In this document: in pieces, positions 6,151-11,484 of the stretch
Layout: every line of letters begins with the position of its first letter
Numbering within the stretch: position 1 is the stretch's first letter
NCBI GenBank assembly: GCA_038224615.1
Contig: JBBRFH010000100.1
Span: 1 to 11,484 of the forward strand
Direction: 5' to 3'
Length of the DNA: 11,484 nucleotides
Source of the DNA: JBBRFH01 sp038224615
Lineage (GTDB): Bacteria; Planctomycetota; Phycisphaerae; Tepidisphaerales; Tepidisphaeraceae
Notes under the pieces: model-generated
Database searches by the model: none
Told to the model about the DNA's origin: nothing
What the model saw: the letters and a program-made list of their open reading frames with translations, nothing else
Translations under genes and position numbers: made by a program

Positions 6151-6318
6151 GATCGCCCCGTAGGATTCGACCGTCTTACCAGATGGGTAGGGGCGTCCTC
6201 TTTGGCATCGTTTTTTTGTCGATGGACACCACACGCCGCGATAAATCCGTGTAAAGTGAATCGTTTCAACTTCCACAGCGGCGGCTTCAGCCTTCGCGGA
6301 GTCAGACCGGATCTATCA

Positions 6319-8799
6319 ATGCTCGCGACGACGACCCCATCCACCAGACCCGAACTCCTCGCGCCTGCAGGCGACTGGGAGGCGATGCGCGCCGCCGTCG
6401 CCAATGGCGCCGATGCGGTTTACTTCGGGCTGGAGAACTTCAACGCGCGGCACCGCGCCCACAACTTCAAGCTCGACGAGCTGCCGCAGGTGATGGACTA
6501 CCTTCATCGCCACAACGTCAAAGGCTTCGTCACCTTCAACACGCTGATCTTTTCCGAGGAGCTTCCCGCCGCCGAGCAGTTCATTCGTGCGATGGCGTCG
6601 GCGGGTGTCGATGCGGTGATCGTACAGGACCTGGGCATCGCCAGGATGGTACAGGCGATGGCCCCGACGCTGCCCATACACGGCAGCACGCAGATGACCC
6701 TGACCGAGCCGCGCGGGATCGAGTTCGTCCGCAAGCTTGGCGTCTGTCGCGTGGTGCTGGCGCGCGAGCTTTCCATCGACGAGATCACCCGCATCCTCGA
6801 TGCGACGGACATGCCGGTCGAAGTCTTCGTACACGGCGCGCTGTGCGTCGCCTACAGCGGCCAATGCCTCACCAGCGAATCGCTCGGCGGGCGCAGCGCC
6901 AACCGCGGACACTGCGCGCAGGCCTGCCGCCTCCCGTATGAGTTGATCGTCGACGGTCAAACGCGCGATATGGGCGATGTGAACTACCTCGTCTCCCCGC
7001 AAGACCTCGCCGCCTATGACCTGGTCGGCAAGCTGATCGACCTCGGCGTGACGAGCTTCAAAATCGAAGGCCGACTGAAAGCGGGTCCATACGTCGCCGC
7101 CACCGCGCAGACTTACCGCGCCGCCATCGACGCGGCGCTGGGAGGCGACTCGTTCGACATCTCGCCGCAACAGCGCGGGGATCTCGAGCAGGTTTTCTCG
7201 CGCGGCCTTTCGCACGGCTTCCTCGGCGGCGTGGACCACCAGATGCTGGTCCCGGGTCGATTCCCCAAATCGCGCGGCCGTTACGTCGGGACGGTCGTGC
7301 AGGCGGCACGCACGGGCTTCATCGTCGCGATCGAAAACGATGTCGACCTCAAGCCCGGCGACGGCATCGTGTTCGATGAAGGTCACCCCGACCGCGACGA
7401 GGCCGGCGGCCGCGTCTACGCCGTGCGCCCGCATGCCCGCGGCCGCGTGCTCGTCGAACTCGGGCGCAATGACGTGCAGCCGTCCGACGTCTCGCTTAAC
7501 GCACTCGTCTGGAAGACCGACGATCCCGTCGTGAAAAAGCGGCTCGAACAAAGCTACGCCAAGGACCGCGTCGTCCACCGCACACCGATCGACATCAACG
7601 TGGTGGCGCGGACGGGCGAGCCGCTGAAGCTGACGATCACCGACGGCACGCACGACGCCGCCGTCGAAAGCCCCGAGCCGCTCAAGCCGGCCGATCAATA
7701 TCCGGCGACCGAGCGGCTGCTGCGCGACCAGCTCGGCATGTTGTTGTCGACTCCGTTCGAGCTGCGGAACATCGACTGCACGATCGAAGCCAGCCCCGTC
7801 ACCCCGAAGCCGCTGCTGGCCGATGTTCGTCGTCGCGCGGTGGAGATGCTGATTGAACGTCGCAAGCGCGCGCACTCAATTTCCGCTTCGTATTGTGGGC
7901 TTCCAGCCCACACGATTTCGGAAAAAAGCCGTGGGCCGGAAGCCCACAGTACGGAATTGCATGTCATGGCTCGCACGCCGGAGCAGGTGCAGGCGTTGCT
8001 CGATATGCCCGAGCGGCCGGCGTCGATCTACTGCGATTTCGAGGACGTCCGCCGGTACACAATCGCGGTCGATCTCTGCAGGCAGGCCGGCGTGCCGATC
8101 GCGGTTGCGACAATGCGAATCGTCAAGGCGGGCGAGGAAGGCTGGCTGAAACAGATCCTCGACGCGCAACCCGATCAGATCCTCGTCCGCAACCTCGCCG
8201 CGATCGAGTACTTCAAGGAGGTGGCGCCGCACCTGCCGCTGATCGGCGATTACTCGCTCAACATCGCCAACGAGCTGACGGCGGCGATCTTCCGGGACGC
8301 CGGCCTGGTGCGGGTCGTCCCCAGCTACGACCTCAACTGGCGACAGATGTCGGGCATGTTGTCGAAGTTCGACCCGGGCTTTTTCGAGTGCGTGGTTCAC
8401 CAGCACATGCCGATGTTTCACATGGAGCACTGCGTCTTCGCCGCCACGCTCAGCAACGGCAGGGACTATCGCGACTGCGGCCGGCCGTGCGAGACGCACA
8501 AGGTGGACCTGAAGGACCGCATGGGCCAGCCGCACCCGCTGATCCCCGACGCCGGTTGTCGCAACACGCTCTACAACGCCGCGGCCCAGTCGGCGGCGGA
8601 ATTCGTGCCGCGGATGCGCGACCTGGGCATCGCCCGCTTCCGTGTCGAACTCCTGCGCGAGACCGCCGCCGATGTGGCATCGCTGGTCGAGAAGTACCGC
8701 GACATCGTCCACGGCCACGCCGACGCGACCGCCGTCGTGCGCTCGCTGCGCGTGCTCAACCAGCTTGGCGTCACCCGCGGCACGCTCGACCGCGAGTGA
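6319..8799 (+). CDS. Peptidase U32 / DUF3656 family protein with an inserted palindromic repeat
   Basis: This is an 826-residue protein. The U32 domain starts at once (RPELLAPAGDWEAMRAAVANGADAVYFG, residues 10-37), which is why I prefer the ATG at 6319 over the in-frame ATG at 6202. The U32 signature lies at 168-206: VFVHGALC, YSGQC, GRSANRGHC and QACRLPY, with Cys176, 183, 199 and 203. In TrhP, UbiU and RlhA, cysteines of this motif hold a 4Fe-4S cluster, and those proteins hydroxylate tRNA, ubiquinone or 23S rRNA using prephenate or related chemistry. A DUF3656-like region follows. A second conserved block near the C terminus has Cys705, 720, 724 and 747 (EHCVF, YRDCGRPC, AGCRN). RlhA, which also carries DUF3656, is the nearest named relative by layout, but this protein is longer and I do not assign its function. 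Residues about 521-546 are encoded by the repeat at 7877-7959 and look foreign. Members are also annotated as collagenase-like, mostly by homology. Confidence 0.9.
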   Translation: MLATTTPSTRPELLAPAGDWEAMRAAVANGADAVYFGLENFNARHRAHNFKLDELPQVMDYLHRHNVKGFVTFNTLIFSEELPAAEQFIRAMASAGVDAVIVQDLGIARMVQAMAPTLPIHGSTQMTLTEPRGIEFVRKLGVCRVVLARELSIDEITRILDATDMPVEVFVHGALCVAYSGQCLTSESLGGRSANRGHCAQACRLPYELIVDGQTRDMGDVNYLVSPQDLAAYDLVGKLIDLGVTSFKIEGRLKAGPYVAATAQTYRAAIDAALGGDSFDISPQQRGDLEQVFSRGLSHGFLGGVDHQMLVPGRFPKSRGRYVGTVVQAARTGFIVAIENDVDLKPGDGIVFDEGHPDRDEAGGRVYAVRPHARGRVLVELGRNDVQPSDVSLNALVWKTDDPVVKKRLEQSYAKDRVVHRTPIDINVVARTGEPLKLTITDGTHDAAVESPEPLKPADQYPATERLLRDQLGMLLSTPFELRNIDCTIEASPVTPKPLLADVRRRAVEMLIERRKRAHSISASYCGLPAHTISEKSRGPEAHSTELHVMARTPEQVQALLDMPERPASIYCDFEDVRRYTIAVDLCRQAGVPIAVATMRIVKAGEEGWLKQILDAQPDQILVRNLAAIEYFKEVAPHLPLIGDYSLNIANELTAAIFRDAGLVRVVPSYDLNWRQMSGMLSKFDPGFFECVVHQHMPMFHMEHCVFAATLSNGRDYRDCGRPCETHKVDLKDRMGQPHPLIPDAGCRNTLYNAAAQSAAEFVPRMRDLGIARFRVELLRETAADVASLVEKYRDIVHGHADATAVVRSLRVLNQLGVTRGTLDRE
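7877..7959. repeat. REPIN-like palindromic element inserted in frame in the U32 gene
   Basis: Two inverted copies of a 22-base unit lie at 7890-7911 and 7931-7952 and match at 20 of 22 positions. Each is itself a hairpin: GTGGGCTTCCAGCCCAC on the left and GTGGGCCGGAAGCCCAC on the right. Short outer arms CAATT (7877-7881) and AATTG (7955-7959) complete the structure. The loop is A-rich. The reading frame stays open, so the element adds a segment including SYCGLPAHTISEKSRGPEAH to the protein between two well-behaved parts of the U32 family sequence. Paired inverted hairpins of this kind are the hallmark of REPINs moved by RAYT transposases. No RAYT gene is in the window, so mobilisation is inferred. 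Confidence 0.8.
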
Positions 8800-8830
8800 G
8801 TGACCATCGGCCGCGCCGGTTGGATGGCGG

Positions 8831-9115
8831 GGGAACCGCGAAGGCGCGAAGGACGCGAATGAGAACGCGAAGGACGCGCGGGGTGGGGAAAACAAGGGAG
8901 CCGGGACGAACGCGTTGCTCGTGTCATCCTGAACGAAGTGCAGGCCCGCTGAAGCGCCGATCGGATCGCCGACTCGGACATGCTGCCCGAATGCACCTTG
9001 CCGCGGCGAGTAGATCCTTCACTTCGTTCAGGATGACAGATCTTCCTGCTTTCCGTGTTCCTCCCTGCATTCCCTTCGCGTTCTTCTTCGCGGCCTGCGC
9101 GCGTTCGCGGTTCCC
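8831..9115. repeat. Outer inverted repeat, GCGAAG-rich arms
   Basis: The left arm at 8831-8878 begins GGGAACCGCGAA and continues with repeated cgcgaagg and gaacgcgaagg words. The right arm at 9069-9115 is its imperfect reverse complement, ending TTCGCGGTTCCC. Most of about 45 positions match. The arms share the cgcgaag words with the element at 1043-1147 and are likely the same repeat family, here split by a second element. Confidence 0.7.
8922..9038. repeat. Inner inverted repeat with TGTCATCCTGAACGAAGTG arms
   Basis: The 19 bases at 8922-8940 (TGTCATCCTGAACGAAGTG) are perfectly complementary to 9020-9038. A 79-base centre between them includes a GGCGATC-type small palindrome near 8956-8970. 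The same leading word occurs at 6047. The nested position suggests that this element inserted into an older GCGAAG-type palindrome. Confidence 0.85.
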
Positions 9116-9118
9116 TCT

Positions 9119-11484
9119 TCACGCACCGGCCACATCGCGGGCGCGACGACGGCGGAGGATGAGCTTCCAGCCGACCCACAGGATCGCCACCCACGGAAGC
9201 ACCAGGCACAGACCGATGACGATGAGGCGGACGCTCCACGCCAACCCGCGCAGGCTGGTCGCGAAGCCGCCCATGATTGATGTCCAGAACCCGTCGTCGG
9301 CGCTGACCAGTCCTTCGCCGGCGGTGAAGGTGAGGTCGAAGCGGGCGCGGCCGAGCGCGCCGTCGGGGGCTTGCGCCGACTGGCTCGTCGACAGCGAGAT
9401 CGTGTCGCCGGCGGTGCGGAGTTGGGCGAGAATGTCGGCCTGCTTTGCGAGCGGGACGTCGATCATCACCCGCGCCGATTGCCTGCCGCTGGCTTGTCGC
9501 GTGACGCTGGCATCGACCACGCGCCCGCCGAGCTGCTCAGCCAGGAGCTGCGCGTTGCCGCTGGCGCCTTCAACATTCTTGCCCACCTCGATCGTCGCCA
9601 CCGTGCTCTTTCGCGGCGGCAGGCGGTCGGCGGGGAGAAGCTGCAGCGTGTAGCGCGTCTTGCTGTCGACGACGGTTTCGCCATCGGCCAGTCGCCCGGC
9701 GTTGCGGGTGAGCGTGTCGCCGGTGGCGGTGAGAAGCTGCTCCCATTCGCCGAGCGATTTTGCCGGCATCTCCACATCGAGCCGGCCGACCATGTTCTCG
9801 CGGTCGCGCTCTTCGAGGGTCGATTGCGTGATGCGCACGGCGTTCTTCTGCGCCATCGCCAGCAGCTTCTGATAGGCGCCTGAAACGTCCTTGGCGGCGA
9901 TCTGCACCGCGAACGCCTGGCGCGGTTGCACCTGCGCCAGCGAGATGATCTGCATTACAAATCCGCGCTTGGCGGGGGTGGTATTCTGCAGGTCGGGGTT
10001 GTCCTGTTGCTGCAGGCGCGTCACGTCGCCGAGCACGCGCAGGTCGCCGGTGACGGCGTCGGCTTCGGTGGCGACGGTCTCGAAATTGATCGTGGCGACG
10101 ACGTTCGTATCGCCCGGACGCGACAGCGATGACGAGATGATCCGGCCGTTCGACTTGTTGATCCGCTCCAGCGCCGTGCGGTAGCTCTGCTCGACATCGG
10201 CGGCGGCAAGATTCAGCGTGACGCTGGTGCGCGGGGCGACGTTGAAGAGGTTGTACAGCCCGACGATCAGCTTCGTCGGCTTCTTCTCGACACGCGCGCC
10301 GGGCGTGGGCGGCGAGGTGCCGTCGACGGTCGTCTGCTTGCGATCGACCTCGAGCCGGGCCACCCGACCCAGCTGCTTAAGGCGATCGACGAGCGGCCCC
10401 GCCGCTTCGGAGGGTACTTCCGCCGTCACGTTCGCAGCGAGTTGCCCGCCTTGCAACTGGTTGAGATCGGACGCGATGATCCGGCCTTTCGCGTCGTCGA
10501 TCGCCTTGATCAGTTGCGTGCGTGCCGCCAGCACGTCGTCGGTCTCGACACCGGCGTTGATCTGCTCGGCCTCCACGGCACCGGCGGCGGCCTTGATGTC
10601 GCGCTCGGTCATCGTGATCTGCAGCGTGCTCATCGAGATCAGGTTGTCGTAGTAACGCTTCTCGCCTTCAAGCTTCTCGATCTTCTCGCGCCACGTCCCC
10701 AGCTCTTTCTCGGCCGCCAGCAGATCTTTGATCGCGCCTTGTCCTTTGGCGATCATGTCCAGCAGCCGCGTCTCCATGGCGCGGGCGGCGCGGAGCTGGC
10801 TTTCGATGTCGGTGTACTGTTTGCCGACATCCTGGGCGGCGATCTGCTGGCTCTTGAGATCGCCGAGGCCGCGCAGCTTGAGGATGAACGCGTCGAGGCG
10901 ATCGGGCGGCACGCGCACCACGATCAGGCCGCGCGTCTTGCCATTGGGCAGCTTGCTCGAATCGGTCGACGCGACAAATCCGCCGTCCTCCATCACCAGC
11001 TTGGTGACGGTCATCAGCGACGAATCAAACGAATCGACCTCGAACGCGATCGTGCCGGATCGGATGACCTTGGCCATCTGGCGAACGGTCGGCTGCTCAG
11101 TGGGCGGTTGGGCGGGCACCTGCGGGTCGGCCAATGCGAGACCTGCATTCGGCGCCTTGCCAGCCTCCTGACCGCCGACGGGCTTTGCGGCTTCCCACTT
11201 GCCGTCCTTTTCGCCGGCGGCGAGCGGTACGCTCATATCGACACTGCCGTCAACCACCCCGGTGCCGTCGGTATCGGCGCCGCCGGCGAGCTTGCCCCTG
11301 AACGACCCACCAACCGCGCGGGATTCTGTCTTCTGCTTCAGCTCGAACTTCAGCCCGAACTCGTCCGCCGGCTTGAACGGCGCGGGCACCGTGGGCGTGG
11401 GGGTGTTGGCGGGACCGCTGAGATCGCTTGCGCGCTGCGCAACTTGCTTCGTTTCCGAGTCCTCGAACTTCTTCCCGCTCTCGC
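9119..11484 (-). CDS. DUF4349 protein with extra tandem repeats and C-terminal membrane anchor (5' end outside window)
   Basis: The frame is open from the right edge to the TGA at 9121-9119, giving 787 visible residues. A GTG at 11389 is an internal codon, not a convincing start, because the frame continues upstream of it with a Ser/Lys/Pro-rich linker. Numbering from that GTG: a low-complexity Gly/Ala/Pro linker (1-100), then a classical DUF4349 domain (about 103-265) with a ferredoxin-like head (RSGTIAFEVDS, GGFVASTDSS, RGLIVVRVPPDRLDAF) and a coiled coil (about 191-250). Four degenerate copies of the head follow, at about 284-350, 388-460, 492-565 and 596-668. A transmembrane helix lies at 717-745 with the Arg-rich tail RRRRARD inside. 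Most of the protein is therefore expected outside the cytoplasmic membrane. DUF4349 function is unknown. It is convergent with the U32 gene. Confidence 0.85.
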   Translation of the reverse strand, partial: ESGKKFEDSETKQVAQRASDLSGPANTPTPTVPAPFKPADEFGLKFELKQKTESRAVGGSFRGKLAGGADTDGTGVVDGSVDMSVPLAAGEKDGKWEAAKPVGGQEAGKAPNAGLALADPQVPAQPPTEQPTVRQMAKVIRSGTIAFEVDSFDSSLMTVTKLVMEDGGFVASTDSSKLPNGKTRGLIVVRVPPDRLDAFILKLRGLGDLKSQQIAAQDVGKQYTDIESQLRAARAMETRLLDMIAKGQGAIKDLLAAEKELGTWREKIEKLEGEKRYYDNLISMSTLQITMTERDIKAAAGAVEAEQINAGVETDDVLAARTQLIKAIDDAKGRIIASDLNQLQGGQLAANVTAEVPSEAAGPLVDRLKQLGRVARLEVDRKQTTVDGTSPPTPGARVEKKPTKLIVGLYNLFNVAPRTSVTLNLAAADVEQSYRTALERINKSNGRIISSSLSRPGDTNVVATINFETVATEADAVTGDLRVLGDVTRLQQQDNPDLQNTTPAKRGFVMQIISLAQVQPRQAFAVQIAAKDVSGAYQKLLAMAQKNAVRITQSTLEERDRENMVGRLDVEMPAKSLGEWEQLLTATGDTLTRNAGRLADGETVVDSKTRYTLQLLPADRLPPRKSTVATIEVGKNVEGASGNAQLLAEQLGGRVVDASVTRQASGRQSARVMIDVPLAKQADILAQLRTAGDTISLSTSQSAQAPDGALGRARFDLTFTAGEGLVSADDGFWTSIMGGFATSLRGLAWSVRLIVIGLCLVLPWVAILWVGWKLILRRRRARDVAGA

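Larger units (their letters stand above)
8800..9118. other. Gene-free convergent spacer consisting mostly of repeats
   Basis: This 319-bp stretch separates the U32 gene from the convergent DUF4349 gene. It carries no credible gene. Two palindromes, one nested inside the other, take up nearly all of it and are listed separately. Open frames crossing it are low-complexity Arg-rich readings of the repeat arms. Confidence 0.75.

Noticed and set aside
6181..6217. Possible intrinsic terminator ending in the T7 run at 6211-6217
   Set aside because: No stable GC-rich stem could be found directly before the T run.
6316..7875. A 519-codon open frame on the minus strand opposite the U32 gene, and a further one at 7876-8895
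   Set aside because: Both are shadows of high-GC coding on the plus strand: Arg/Val/Asp/His-rich with no family pattern, while the plus strand has a full conserved domain. The junction at 7875/7876 is coincidental with the repeat region.
7877..7959. CRISPR-like repeat interpretation of the paired hairpins
   Set aside because: Only two copies, inverted and not direct, inside a coding region, with no spacers and no cas genes.
7893..9653. A 586-codon plus-strand frame spanning the end of U32, the repeat spacer and the DUF4349 gene
   Set aside because: It crosses two real genes and palindromic repeats and is Arg/Pro low-complexity; it is not a fusion gene.
9119..11389. GTG at 11389 as the true start of the DUF4349 gene
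   Set aside because: The frame continues open to the window edge with a similar linker composition, and no signal peptide follows the GTG, which the family topology would need.

Overview
The window is about 11.5 kb of high-GC bacterial DNA. The gene content suggests a member of the Planctomycetota, possibly a Phycisphaerae or Tepidisphaerales relative: a LolA-like protein, Gfo/Idh/MocA and SGNH enzymes, a very long peptidase U32/DUF3656 protein, a DUF4349 protein with a C-terminal membrane anchor, and many palindromic intergenic repeats. The lineage is inferred from overall flavour. No rRNA, tRNA, CRISPR array, transposase or recognisable defence system was seen.

Layout: (1) At the left edge is the 3' end of a LolA-like lipoprotein-sorting gene. 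It overlaps by 4 bp a small three-helix membrane protein of unknown function (428-934). (2) A convergent spacer with a long inverted repeat and a perfect 18-bp palindrome separates these from asnB on the minus strand (1186-3030). (3) A divergent spacer, holding another inverted repeat and a probable promoter, leads to a plus-strand run: SGNH/GDSL hydrolase (3203-3844), Gfo/Idh/MocA oxidoreductase (3926-4963), a SprT-like metalloprotease whose start lies inside the oxidoreductase gene (4941-5723), and a 79-residue protein (5794-6033). (4) A spacer with a degenerate repeat precedes the large U32/DUF3656 gene (6319-8799). (5) A repeat-only spacer with nested palindromes (8800-9118) separates it from a convergent DUF4349 gene (9119 to the right edge, 5' end missing).

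The genes look like separate housekeeping or accessory functions: asparagine synthesis, ester or sugar chemistry, RNA modification or peptidase-like chemistry, and envelope proteins. They do not form one pathway. The most striking structure is the density of dispersed palindromic repeats. At least five kinds lie in or beside the spacers. One REPIN-like copy sits in frame inside the U32 gene and appears to add about 25 residues to the protein, much as Rickettsia palindromic elements do. Two plus-strand genes also share a nearly identical promoter-like block at the same distance from ATG, suggesting leaderless transcripts.
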